This document shows, in pieces, positions 22,871-34,200 of a stretch of DNA of 64,000 bases; positions within the stretch are counted from its first letter, which is position 1, and every line of letters starts with the position of its first letter. The notes below the pieces were generated by a model. That model worked only from the letters and a program-made list of their open reading frames with translations. It did no database searches and had not been told where the DNA came from. The stretch comes from Macrostomum hystrix (lineage: Eukaryota > Platyhelminthes > Macrostomidae): contig CATNEN010000002.1 of NCBI GenBank assembly GCA_950097015.1, positions 3,100,001-3,164,000 of the forward strand, in the 5' to 3' direction. A program made the translations under genes and the position numbers.

Positions 22871-25800
22871 TTGGTGCACAGTTGGCATCAGTTGGTTTCT
22901 CCTACTGTAGTCCCTATTTAGTTGAGTTGGTGCATAGTTGGCATCAGTTGGTTTCTCTACTGTAGTCCCTATTTAGTTGAGTTGGTGCATAGTTGGCATC
23001 AGTTGGTTTCTCCTACTGTAGTCCCTATTTAGTTGAGTTGGTGCACAGTTGGTTTCTCCTACTGTAGTCCCTATTTAGTTGAGTTGGTGCACAGTTGGCA
23101 TCAGTTGGTTTCTCCTACTGTAGTCCCTATTTAGTTGAGTTGGTGCACAGTTGGCATCAGTTGGTTTCTCCTACTGTAGTCCCTATTTAGTTGAGTTGGT
23201 GCACAGTTGGCATCAGTTGGTTTCTCTTACTGTAGTCCCTATTTAGTTGAGTTGGTGCACAGTTGGCATCAGTTGGTTTCTCCTACTGTAGTCCCTATTT
23301 AGTTGAGTTGGTGCACAGTTGGCATCAGTTGGTTTCTCCTACTGTAGTCCCTATTTAGTTGAGTTGGTGCACAGTTGGCATCAGTTGGTTTCTCCTACTG
23401 TAGTCCCTATTTAGTTGAGTTGGTGCACAGTTGGCATCAGTTGGTTTCTCTACTGTAGTCCCTATTTAGTTGAGTTGGTGCACAGTTGGCATCAGTTGGT
23501 TTCTCCTACTGTAGTCCCTATTTAGTTGAGTTGGTGCACAGTTGGCACCAGTTGGTTTCTCCTACTGTAGTCCCTATTTAGTTGAGTTGGTGCACAGTTG
23601 GCATCAGTTGGTTTCTCCTACTGTAGTCCCTATTTAGTTGAGTTGGTGCACAGTTGGCATCAGTTGGTTTCTCCTACTGTAGTCCCTATTTAGTTGAGTT
23701 GGTGCACAGTTGGCATCAGTTGGTTTCTCCTACTGTAGTCCCTATTTAGTTGAGTTGGTGCACAGTTGGCATCAGTTGGTTTCTCCTACTGTAGTCCCTA
23801 TTTAGTTGAGTTGGTGCACAGTTGGCATCAGTTGGTTTCTCCTACTGTAGTCCCTATTTAGTTGAGTTGGTGCACAGTTGGCATCAGTTGGTTTCTCCTA
23901 CTGTAGTCCCTATTTAGTTGAGTTGGTGCACAGTTGGCATCAGTTGGTTTCTCCTACTGTAGTCCCTATTTAGTTGAGTTGGTGCACAGTTGGCATCAGT
24001 TGGTTTCTCCTACTGTAGTCCCTATTTAGTTGAGTTGGTGCACAGTTGGCATCAGTTGGTTTCTCCTACTGTAGTCCCTATTTAGTTGAGTTGGTGCACA
24101 GTTGGCATCAGTTGGTTTCTCCTACTGTAGTCCCTATTTAGTTGAGTTGGTGCACAGTTGGCATCAGTTGGTTTCTCTTACTGTAGTCCCTATTTAGTTG
24201 AGTTGGTGCACAGTTGGCATCAGTTGGTTTCTCCTACTGTAGTCCCTATTTAGTTGAGTTGGTGCACAGTTGGCATCAGTTGGTTTCTCCTACTGTAGTC
24301 CCTATTTAGTTGAGTTGGTGCACAGTTGGCATCAGTTGGTTTCTCTTACTGTAGTCCCTATTTAGTTGAGTTGGTGCACAGTTGGCATCAGTTGGTTTCT
24401 CCTACTGTAGTCCCTATTTAGTTGAGTTGGTGCACAGTTGGCATCAGTTGGTTTCTCCTACTGTAGTCCCTATTTAGTTGAGTTGGTGCACAGTTGGCAT
24501 CAGTTGGTTTCTCCTACTGTAGTCCCTATTTAGTTGAGTTGGTGCACAGTTGGCATCAGTTGGTTTCTCTACTGTAGTCCCTATTTAGTTGAGTTGGTGC
24601 ACAGTTGGCATCAGTTGGTTTCTCCTACTGTAGTCCCTATTTAGTTGAGTTGGTGCACAGTTGGCACCAGTTGGTTTCTCCTACTGTAGTCCCTATTTAG
24701 TTGAGTTGGTGCACAGTTGGCATCAGTTGGTTTCTCCTACTGTAGTCCCTATTTAGTTGAGTTGGTGCACAGTTGGCATCAGTTGGTTTCTCCTACTGTA
24801 GTCCCTATTTAGTTGAGTTGGTGCACAGTTGGCATCAGTTGGTTTCTCCTACTGTAGTCCCTATTTAGTTGAGTTGGTGCACAGTTGGCATCAGTTGGTT
24901 TCTCCTACTGTAGTCCCTATTTAGTTGAGTTGGTGCACAGTTGGCATCAGTTGGTTTCTCCTACTGTAGTCCCTATTTAGTTGAGTTGGTGCACAGTTGG
25001 CATCAGTTGGTTTCTCCTACTGTAGTCCCTATTTAGTTGAGTTGGTGCACAGTTGGCATCAGTTGGTTTCTCCTACTGTAGTCCCTATTTAGTTGAGTTG
25101 GTGCACAGTTGGCATCAGTTGGTTTCTCTACTGTAGTCCCTATTTAGTTGAGTTGGTGCACAGTTGGCATCAGTTGGTTTCTCCTACTGTAGTCCCTATT
25201 TAGTTGAGTTGGTGCACAGTTGGCATCAGTTGGTTTCTCCTACTGTAGTCCCTATTTAGTTGAGTTGGTGCACAGTTGGCACCAGTTGGTTTCTCCTACT
25301 GTAGTCCCTATTTAGTTGAGTTGGTGCACAGTTGGCATCAGTTGGTTTCTCCTACTGTAGTCCCTATTTAGTTGAGTTGGTGCACAGTTGGCATCAGTTG
25401 GTTTCTCCTACTGTAGTCCCTATTTAGTTGAGTTGGTGCACAGTTGGCATCAGTTGGTTTCTCCTACTGTAGTCCCTATTTAGTTGAGTTGGTGCACAGT
25501 TGGCATCAGTTGGTTTCTCCTACTGTAGTCCCTATTTAGTTGAGTTGGTGCACAGTTGGCATCAGTTGGTTTCTCTTACTGTAGTCCCTATTTAGTTGAG
25601 TTGGTGCACAGTTGGCATCAGTTGGTTTCTCCTACTGTAGTCCCTATTTAGTTGAGTTGGTGCACAGTTGGCATCAGTTGGTTTCTCCTACTGTAGTCCC
25701 TATTTAGTTGAGTTGGTGCACAGTTGGCATCAGTTGGTTTCTCTTACTGTAGTCCCTATTTAGTTGAGTTGGTGCACAGTTGGCATCAGTTGGTTTCTCC

Positions 25801-27700
25801 TACTGTAGTCCCTATTTAGTTGAGTTGGTGCACAGTTGGCATCAGTTGGTTTCTCCTACTGTAGTCCCTATTTAGTTGAGTTGGTGCACAGTTGGCATCA
25901 GTTGGTTTCTCCTACTGTAGTCCCTATTTAGTTGAGTTGGTGCACAGTTGGCATCAGTTGGTTTCTCTACTGTAGTCCCTATTTAGTTGAGTTGGTGCAC
26001 AGTTGGCATCAGTTGGTTTCTCCTACTGTAGTCCCTATTTAGTTGAGTTGGTGCACAGTTGGCACCAGTTGGTTTCTCCTACTGTAGTCCCTATTTAGTT
26101 GAGTTGGTGCACAGTTGGCATCAGTTGGTTTCTCCTACTGTAGTCCCTATTTAGTTGAGTTGGTGCACAGTTGGCATCAGTTGGTTTCTCCTACTGTAGT
26201 CCCTATTTAGTTGAGTTGGTGCACAGTTGGCATCAGTTGGTTTCTCCTACTGTAGTCCCTATTTAGTTGAGTTGGTGCACAGTTGGCATCAGTTGGTTTC
26301 TCCTACTGTAGTCCCTATTTAGTTGAGTTGGTGCACAGTTGGCATCAGTTGGTTTCTCCTACTGTAGTCCCTATTTAGTTGAGTTGGTGCACAGTTGGCA
26401 TCAGTTGGTTTCTCCTACTGTAGTCCCTATTTAGTTGAGTTGGTGCACAGTTGGCATCAGTTGGTTTCTCCTACTGTAGTCCCTATTTAGTTGAGTTGGT
26501 GCACAGTTGGCATCAGTTGGTTTCTCTACTGTAGTCCCTATTTAGTTGAGTTGGTGCACAGTTGGCATCAGTTGGTTTCTCCTACTGTAGTCCCTATTTA
26601 GTTGAGTTGGTGCACAGTTGGCATCAGTTGGTTTCTCCTACTGTAGTCCCTATTTAGTTGAGTTGGTGCACAGTTGGCACCAGTTGGTTTCTCCTACTGT
26701 AGTCCCTATTTAGTTGAGTTGGTGCACAGTTGGCATCAGTTGGTTTCTCCTACTGTAGTCCCTATTTAGTTGAGTTGGTGCACAGTTGGCATCAGTTGGT
26801 TTCTCCTACTGTAGTCCCTATTTAGTTGAGTTGGTGCACAGTTGGCATCAGTTGGTTTCTCCTACTGTAGTCCCTATTTAGTTGAGTTGGTGCACAGTTG
26901 GCATCAGTTGGTTTCTCCTACTGTAGTCCCTATTTAGTTGAGTTGGTGCACAGTTGGCATCAGTTGGTTTCTCCTACTGTAGTCCCTATTTAGTTGAGTT
27001 GGTGCACAGTTGGCATCAGTTGGTTTCTCCTACTGTAGTCCCTATTTAGTTGAGTTGGTGCACAGTTGGCATCAGTTGGTTTCTCTTACTGTAGTCCCTA
27101 TTTAGTTGAGTTGGTGCACAGTTGGCATCAGTTGGTTTCTCCTACTGTAGTCCCTATTTAGTTGAGTTGGTGCACAGTTGGCATCAGTTGGTTTCTCCTA
27201 CTGTAGTCCCTATTTAGTTGAGTTGGTGCACAGTTGGCATCAGTTGGTTTCTCTTACTGTAGTCCCTATTTAGTTGAGTTGGTGCACAGTTGGCATCAGT
27301 TGGTTTCTCCTACTGTAGTCCCTATTTAGTTGAGTTGGTGCACAGTTGGCATCAGTTGGTTTCTCCTACTGTAGTCCCTATTTAGTTGAGTTGGTGCACA
27401 GTTGGCATCAGTTGGTTTCTCCTACTGTAGTCCCTATTTAGTTGAGTTGGTGCACAGTTGGCATCAGTTGGTTTCTCCTACTGTAGTCCCTATTTAGTTG
27501 AGTTGGTGCACAGTTGGCATCAGTTGGTTTCTCTACTGTAGTCCCTATTTAGTTGAGTTGGTGCACAGTTGGCATCAGTTGGTTTCTCCTACTGTAGTCC
27601 CTATTTAGTTGAGTTGGTGCACAGTTGGCATCAGTTAGTTTCTCTACTGTAGTCCCTATTTAGTTGAATTGGTGCACTGTTGCCATCAGTTGGTTTCTCC
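22871..27700. repeat. 4.8-kb satellite, 56-bp unit, with higher-order structure
   Basis: About 86 head-to-tail copies of a 56-bp unit, with words TTGGTGCACAGTTGGCATCA, GTTTCTCCTACTGTAG and TCCCTATTTAGTTGAG. Divergence is very low. Three marker variants recur in fixed order: CTCTTAC, the 55-bp unit with TCTCTAC, and GGCACCAG. From about 24170 the pattern repeats after about 1398 bp (25 units). The last unit degenerates into non-repetitive DNA just before the splice acceptor at 27783, so the array may lie in an intron of the gene whose exon follows. Confidence 0.97.
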
Positions 27701-27783
27701 TTCAGTATTAGTTTGTTATTTTGACTTCAGTCAGTATAATTCTTTTTTTGGTACAATCAGTTTTCATTCCCTTTACATTTCAG

Positions 27784-28674
27784 TTGCGTCTTTTGGCATC
27801 CAAACCAGAGGCAGCATTGCCTCCTTCTGGGCAAAATGTTCCTTGTCCAGAATCACCATGTATTGTTGTGTTTAAGTCGGATGGTATTGATATTTTAGAG
27901 GCCTCTCGGCGCCTTTGTAGCTGCATTCGGAACCTAACTCGTAGTAATGTCCGTGTATATTCAGGCGCTGGTTATCGTCGATGCGGACGTGAAAAGGTTG
28001 CTGTTGTTCAGAATTTGAGTAGCTCATCAACTACTGTGTTTTTGCACGGAATCAGTGGGAACGCCACTGTAGATAATGATCATCGCCAGAATGGCTTCGA
28101 ATGGCTACAAAGTTTTGAAGACCAGCCTCGCCCTTTTAACCACGGACAGCTTAAATGGAAGCAGCATCTTTTGGCCACTTTTAGGTGGCTAATCATGGAA
28201 GGCGACCCAGGCACATTAAGAACTTTGTCTGCCCTTTCAAACGCTCTATCTACAACGCTGCGGCTGCGAATTCGTCGTCGTCGTAATCAATTAGTACTGC
28301 CAAGATCTGACCAGGCAAGTAATCACCAATCGGGACATGAACGTCACGATGAACTCATTGATTTGAATGAGGAGCTAGAGGACTCAGACAAAACAGCGAA
28401 TGGCCAGCAGGGCGCTGACAAGCCAGCGGATGGCCAGCAGGGCGCTGACAAGCCAGCGGATGGCCAGCAGGGCGCTGACAAGCCAGCCGATGACCAGCAG
28501 GGCGCTGACAAGCCAGCCGATGACCAGTATTTGGACACGGGAGAAACAAGCCACTCAGAAAATTGTCCGCCGGTGCCACGAAAGAGAGTACATGAAAGCA
28601 AGAAACGGCCTAAACTTTTAGGAACGGAAAAAGCCGGTCCTAATGTGTCCAAACGACAACTACGACGACGCTAA
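27784..28674 (+). CDS. Terminal exon of an unrecognised protein
   Basis: I do not recognise the family. The frame is open for 296 codons to TAA and is more GC-rich than its surroundings. It has no ATG until about residue 137, but a good acceptor (CCCTTTACATTTCAG) precedes codon TTG at 27784, so it is read as a 3' exon whose start lies upstream, possibly across the satellite. Visible features: a Cys-containing N-terminal part (VPCPESPCIVVFKSDG, LCSCIRNL), a central LKWKQHLLATFRWLIMEGD segment, four in-frame copies of a 10-residue repeat (GADKPADGQQ) encoded by a 30-bp direct repeat at about 28393-28527, and a basic tail (KRVHESKKRPK, KRQLRRR) that would suit nuclear targeting. It lies inside the inverted-repeat segment and could be a transposon or captured host gene. 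Confidence 0.5.
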   Translation: MRLLASKPEAALPPSGQNVPCPESPCIVVFKSDGIDILEASRRLCSCIRNLTRSNVRVYSGAGYRRCGREKVAVVQNLSSSSTTVFLHGISGNATVDNDHRQNGFEWLQSFEDQPRPFNHGQLKWKQHLLATFRWLIMEGDPGTLRTLSALSNALSTTLRLRIRRRRNQLVLPRSDQASNHQSGHERHDELIDLNEELEDSDKTANGQQGADKPADGQQGADKPADGQQGADKPADDQQGADKPADDQYLDTGETSHSENCPPVPRKRVHESKKRPKLLGTEKAGPNVSKRQLRRR

Positions 28675-29177
28675 TTTACGGTTTCGTGCTTGGCCTTAAT
28701 GCTTTGAGCTATAACTCCGTGAGTGTCAGCGACTTTTAATTTCGCTGACATTGTTATTATTCGGCTACAGCTACTTTAGTATTTTTGTCGAAGTACAATC
28801 TAAATATGTCGCAACAGGCAACCAAATAATATACTTATTCTGCTTCGTAACTCGTAAGTACAAAAAATGATTGCATCATTGCATCAAAACGCTGAACTGA
28901 TAACGCCATGTCACGCTGCCACCTAATTAATAAATTAAACTGTCATCGCCAGCAGTCGCTGAGCTGCCTGCCATAAATTAGTTTCGTCAATACCAAGTCA
29001 CACCATGTTGTGCACACAAAGTGTAATGTACAAAAAAGAAATTTTAGAGTAAAGTACAGCTTATTTTCGTTTTTTGGCGCTTTTCGTAATAGCAACTGCT
29101 ACTTCAAAAAGAGACAGCGGTCGAGCTGTATTAAACTATATTAAACTCAAAATTTCATTGGAAACTTTTTCAGTCAG

Positions 29178-29843
29178 TTAAATAATTTTGCGTTCTATTG
29201 AAGAATCAGCGTCTATTTTATGGTCGAATAGAGCTATATTTAGTTCACCGCTGACAAAGAAGCGTGCAATGTCGGACGCAGAAACCAGGTTCCAATCTGA
29301 AAGGAAAAAGAGGGTCACAAATAATCAAAAAAATTGAGCAGGTAAAATGGATTACAACACCATTGCAAACGAAACTATCCTGTAACTAGCAATCAACAGA
29401 CAAAAAATGCGCCAAGAATGAAGGCAAAGAAGTCGGTCATCTAGCATGATTTCGCAAAGCAAAATCAAAAGAAAACAAAAAGTTACCTGAACGACAAATA
29501 AAAAACGTACTTTCACACCAAACAGAGGATGATCACGACAGTGAACCCGACGTTACGTCATACTCGAACAACTCAAAAAACAATTGAAACCAAGTGTGCC
29601 AAATAGAACAAATATGAGCGAAATACTGAAACGAAAACAATGAGCTCTTTCTCACCAAATGGGGTTGCAGCCGACGTCATCTATAAAATGGTGCATTTTC
29701 GGCAAGTAGGTGTAATACTCATCAGAAAGTGTTAAAAACTTCATGCAGGCTGGGCAAAAGAACACATAGTAACACTAAAAAGGCATGAAATTGTAAATAA
29801 GCAGGGCATATAAACTTACCACACGCAGAGTACAATTCTTCCG
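29178..29843 (-). CDS. Possible small-exon gene, unrecognised
   Basis: Four minus-strand pieces join in frame with GT-AG borders: 29820-29843 (weakest), 29656-29749, a 23-nt micro-exon 29487-29509, and 29178-29296 ending in TAA. The strongest are 29656-29749, encoding CMKFLTLSDEYYTYLPKMHH followed by FIDDVGC, and 29178-29296, encoding DWNLVSASDIARFFVSG and more. The acceptor of the last exon has a clean pyrimidine tract (CTCTTTTTCCTTTCAG). The joined peptide contains five Cys and two adjacent His, but I can name no domain. The 5' end is unresolved. It lies inside the inverted-repeat segment and points towards the plus-strand exon. Confidence 0.35.
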
Positions 29844-29950
29844 CTCAAAAAGACATCAGCGCCAGAACAACAAACGAACGGCACACTGAAAAGGAGCATT
29901 ATGTTTGACACAGCAATGTAACGAAAACGAACCGAGGAAACACACAAGCA

Positions 29951-30230
29951 ATGGCATACCATGTAATTGCTGAGATTGACATGCTAAACCCATGCCAACC
30001 AAACCAATACCATTGCTTAGATCGGCATGCCAAACCTATGTCATTGCTTAGATGGACATGCCAAACCCATGCCAAACCTATGCCAAAGACATGCCAAACC
30101 TATGCCAAACCAATGCCATTGCTTACATGGGCATGCCAAACCTATGCCATTGCTTGGATGGACATGCCAAACCTATGCCATTGCTTGGATGGACATGCCA
30201 AACCCATGCCAAACCTATATCAAACCAATG
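29951..30230. repeat. About 30-bp minisatellite
   Basis: Degenerate copies built from ATGCCAAACCTATGCC and ATTGCTTGGATGGAC. Several overlapping open frames follow from the unit and are not considered genes. Confidence 0.85.
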
Positions 30231-31425
30231 CAAAACATGTGTTTACTTAATACTGATTGGCATAAAAAGACTATAATCTTTCACCTTTAGGTAATTGGAC
30301 TTCTTCATATAAAATAAAGATTAAAGATAAAATAGGCCACATGAAGTAGCTATTATTTCTACTCAGCTAATAAATGAGAAGTCAAATGAAAAGTTTTATA
30401 TTTTATATTTATTTATAGGCCCTAGTCTATTATTAATGCTTAATATATAGCTATGTTTAATTTTGACTTGAATATTTAAATACCTTTTAATATAACTAGG
30501 CCTAGCTTGTTCATTAATCATTGGCATTGGATTATTTAAAAATTTAGATGATAAGTTCTAACTTTATATAGGCCAATGAAAAATACCTAGCTTTGTAGAT
30601 ATTCCTGTATAACTTTCTACTATATTATCTAGGCTACTTATTTTTAAGCAAAATAGGCAGAGGCCTAATATGATATAAGCCTAGTCTACCAAATCCAATA
30701 TTGGTGTGAAAATGGTACTAATGGTTCATAGTAATAATGATGTCAAATTATCTTTGAAAATCAAATTGACAGATTAAGGCTCATTAAATGAAAGAATAAA
30801 ATCAAATCAAAGTTTCCTATTCAAAAGGTTTAATGAAGCTGATGGAAATGGAATATGTGCATCAAGCCAAAAATATAGACATGGACAAATCTATATGCCA
30901 ATATATAGGACCTAGGCCTACTAAAAATAGCTATGTTAGAACCTAGAACATATAGCCTCTCATAGTCTCTATACCATTTCATTTACTGACTATAATGCCT
31001 TTACAAGTTGTCAAGCACTCAAAGTATAGAAACTAGCTAGGTCTAGACCAACTGAAGGAAAAAATAAAACAATCTTTCAAACTAGCTAGGCCTATCCCAT
31101 ATCCATAAGAGTCAGGACCACAGTTCACAGACCAGAGTCAACTTGTGTTTACTTTTTAATTAATTTTTATTTTGCCTACCATTATGCTACTTTCATGCTT
31201 TAGCTAGGCCTAAGTCAGGCTATTCCCTTAATTTCCCTTATTACCTTTAGCTTTTAATTTTAAATTAAATTCACAATAAACTTTGTACACTACAATTTAG
31301 AAAAAATCATTTTTAGCTAATGTGTTTCTGCAATTTGATTTGGAGCATGCCGCATGTTTTCAAGACTGCGCTATGCATTAGATTAAAATCGTTTTTCTCG
31401 ACGTTCGTCACATTGTTTGAGGACA
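30231..31425. other. AT-rich spacer inside the inverted-repeat segment
   Basis: AT-rich DNA with many stops. A recurring AGGCCTA word is the only visible pattern. No gene seen. Confidence 0.6.
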
Positions 31426-31922
31426 AAAAATCAAGGGGCCATATTTCTAAAACTACATCTGGGGAATGGCTGAAATTTGATTTGCATGTGAAAACAACTA
31501 GTCTGTATCGTTTTATTTCGTTGGGGAATTAGCCGCATCCCTTTAAGTCTGTTGGGGAGGGCAAAAATGTTCCGGAATGCATGACTTTAAACTTTTAAAT
31601 AAGATTTCTATGTGGATTTAGAATCGATTTTAAAGAAACTCAACAGAAAGGAGCAAAACATCCTGCTCAATAAATTTTATATCTTGGGGAGCGTCTGGAA
31701 TGCATCTTATCGGCGGTATTTGCTAGCCCAATCTCAGCCCTGCGCCAGCCCACTCAAACAAAACTTTGAATGCTTGAGAATTTTTTTGTAGCAGGTTTTG
31801 GTGAAAGAAAACCCTTTGGGGAATCTTTTTGCATGCTAATCTTTCATTTTTTACACAAGCCGCGTCTGGGGACTGCGGTTAAAATTTTGACGCGGCTGCG
31901 ATGCGGCAGGCGACATGGAAGT
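31426..31922. repeat. Right arm of the 497-bp inverted repeat
   Basis: Near-perfect reverse complement of 21387-21883. The outer end is GGCGACATGGAAGT, followed by ACA. Read with the T before it, TACA matches the tetranucleotide beyond the left arm. Open frames in the two arms encode the same short peptide apart from one Trp/Arg change, which independently shows the near identity. The peptide itself is not thought to be real. Confidence 0.95.
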
Positions 31923-32025
31923 ACAAAAACCTGGTTTTTCAGCGCTCTAACCAGTAAGATTTTCTCGCACTTTTGTGCTACTTTACCACTTCCTTACCGT
32001 ATGTGCGTCAGAAGTTTTTCACTGT

Positions 32026-32211
32026 ATGAAAGAATATTTGAAAAGAAATTGCATCGATGAAAGTCACCCTGCACCTTCCATTTTTTCAAAAATATGTGTA
32101 TTTGATACCCCTTTTTGCAGAGAGAGAGAATTAAAATGCAAAAAAATTAGCATATGTTTCAAAAGCTGTGAAACTGCTGACTTAAGCGCAAGAGACACTT
32201 GCTTCTGTTGA
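32026..32211 (+). CDS. Short Cys-rich open frame (doubtful)
   Basis: A 61-codon frame with eight cysteines in its last 53 residues: KRNCIDE, SKICVFD, PFCRERELKCKK, SICFKSCE, and a CFC terminus. The density is unusual for random AT-rich DNA and could mark an exon of a secreted or metal-binding protein. No signal peptide is visible from this ATG and no acceptor is obvious. It lies 104 bp outside the right inverted-repeat arm. Confidence 0.2.
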   Translation: MKEYLKRNCIDESHPAPSIFSKICVFDTPFCRERELKCKKISICFKSCETADLSARDTCFC

Positions 32212-32714
32212 TATATTAAAGGAAATTGCGTGGTTGCTGGTTTATGTGATGGTTGCTTGGGATTTCGTCAATGTTTGCCAGAGCCTTTATAAACTTTGAT
32301 GTTAGCTTTTCATTTCGATTTGGCTTTAACTATGCTTTGAACTGCACAGGATGCAGTGGCAGCTAGCTGGCATTTTTTAACCAAAATATTTTCATAACAG
32401 TATCAGATTTAGTTGCGGGACAGGATTGACGGAGAAGGTTTTCAATCCACATGCGCCTGCGTGTTGTTAGCTAACCAATATTGCAAGCTGCATGCGCGAA
32501 AAAATAGCAACGCACGATTAAAATAAATAAAAGTAAGAAATAAGGCTGAAGAGTCCTAGGCTAGTCCTTAAGTATAAACTATAGGTTATTAAAACGGTTG
32601 TCTTTCATCGATCGCGATGCTTCTTTCTCTCGAGAGTACCGACCTCATTTTCTTTTTTTAATCCTCGTTTGGAAAGAGTTCGCCAGCCTTTTCCATCAGT
32701 CGTGCGTCAGTTCA

Positions 32715-33556
32715 TCATTTGTGCAAGCTGGTCTGGTACACAGAAATCCTCAGTGAGCCACCGCAAATCTCACTGGAATTGCCTTTGCACGGCAGGCTGC
32801 ACTCTGACTCCGGTTTTGGATCGAAGGCTTTGAAGTTCTTATCGCAGTAGCACTCCATGTAGTTCTCCAAGCCAAAGTAGCGGAACTTGCCGTTCCGACA
32901 GAAGCTCATGCACATGGAGCGGTTCATGGCACCTAAGATACTTGTGTCCTTCGATAGGACTCGATTCGAGCTGTCGTCAGCGTAGCAGCCTAAATAAGCT
33001 GTGAGAAAAATTGTAAATTTAAGAAAAATTGAATTGTAACTTGTCTTTTTTATTTCTGAAGTTTTTCAGTTAAAAATAACTCACTGGCCCCAGGAAGATC
33101 GGTGAATGATGGGCGCCTAACGGTTGTGGCATAGGGGGTGCTTGTTGTTGCCACCGTCCAGGCTTCTGTGGTGGTCTCCTCGCGCTTGACCGACACAAGC
33201 CAAGTCTGACGTCCCGGACATCCGGTGGCGAGTCCAGCGGCTGACTTTCCGGCCAACAGCGAGGCCAGCCGGCTCGAGTCAAGAAGGCCGCAGCGGCCGT
33301 TCGAGTCATCGAAGTGGACCGCGGCGCAGGCCGTCTCGCTCGAGCCGGTGGTTTCAGCATCGGTAGCGCAGAGGCTCAGGCAGGAAACCAGGTGGCTTTG
33401 AACTGTCCAGCTCGACGCTGCCACCTCCGTGGTCGGACAGGTGCGCTGCAGCAGGTCGAACTCGACGCCAAGAATGGCTGCGGTGGCGGGTCTGTAGCCA
33501 AATGTACAGCCGACCAGGCAGAAGGCGAACAGCCTAAGCTTGCAGCGCAGAGACAT
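32715..33556 (-). CDS. Secreted WSC-domain protein
   Basis: Extracellular protein with a putative carbohydrate-binding WSC domain. Two minus exons, 33085-33556 and 32715-32998, join in phase 1 to 251 residues. The N-terminus, MSLRCKLRLFAFCLVGC onwards, is a typical signal peptide. An earlier in-frame ATG at 33610 sits directly against a TATA box and would bury the signal, so the later start is preferred. The middle is a Cys-spaced, PAN-like region (RTCPTTEV, SCLSLCAT, GRCGLLDSS), then a Thr-rich linker. The WSC domain begins near residue 158 with YLGCYADD and continues through MNRSMCMSFCRN, YFGLENYMECYCD and CKGNSSEICGG, containing the usual Cys set. It is divergent from ANK-A. Confidence 0.85.
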
Positions 33557-33609
33557 TGCTAGACGGATTATCGACTGGAGGTTTAGCTGATTTCTCGACT
33601 TTAAAGGCA

Positions 33610-33619
33610 TTATATATGA
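33610..33619 (-). promoter_or_regulatory. TATA box of the WSC gene
   Basis: CATATATAAT on minus, about 55-65 nt upstream of the preferred ATG at 33556. This places a start site near 33585, between the box and the ATG. It argues against using the ATG at 33610, which would abut the TATA box. Confidence 0.5.
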
Positions 33620-33779
33620 TCCGAGTCGCGATCAAAGAGCCAATTGGGATTCTTAGCTGGTCATGATTGGACCAGAGAAAGGTCAAGCATTCAGCTTTCA
33701 ATTTTGTTTTGCTTTTTGACAACTCGCTAAGTGAGATTTAGGGACTAATAAATACTATTTTTCTTCTTCATTTTTCTTT

Positions 33780-34200
33780 CATACTCTCACCAGAGTATTT
33801 TGTAGTCCCTGGTGAGATCTCGGAGGGAGAAACAGAGTGGTAGAATCACAGTAGGAGAATCTCGGTGGAGAATAAATGTAGGATAATCTCGGTGAGAGAA
33901 TCACAGTAGGAGAATCTAGGTGGAAGAAAAACACTGGGAGAGTCTCGGTGGGAATGCCATGGTGAACGAACATCAGTGGGAGAATCTCGGTGGGAATGCC
34001 ACGGTGAAAGAATATTAGTGGGAGAAGAACAGTAGGAACTCGGTGGGAGAACTTCGATGAACCACGGTGAAAGAACTAACAGTTGAAGCTACTGTCTAAC
34101 AGTTGAAGCTACTGTCTAACAGTTGAAGCTACTGTCTAACAGTTGAAGCTACTGTCTAACAGTTGAAGCTACTGTCTAACAGTTGAAACTACTTGTCTAA
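33780..34200. repeat. Two adjoining minisatellites
   Basis: From 33780 to about 34070 there are degenerate copies around GTGGGAGAATCTCGGTGGGA. From about 34075 to 34200 there are six near-perfect copies of a 20-bp unit, AACAGTTGAAGCTACTGTCT. They lie between the divergent WSC and ANK-A genes. The remaining upstream DNA to 34845 shows no gene. Confidence 0.9.

Noticed and set aside
22871-27700. CRISPR-like array
   Set aside because: Units are contiguous with no unique spacers and the genome is eukaryotic. It is a satellite.
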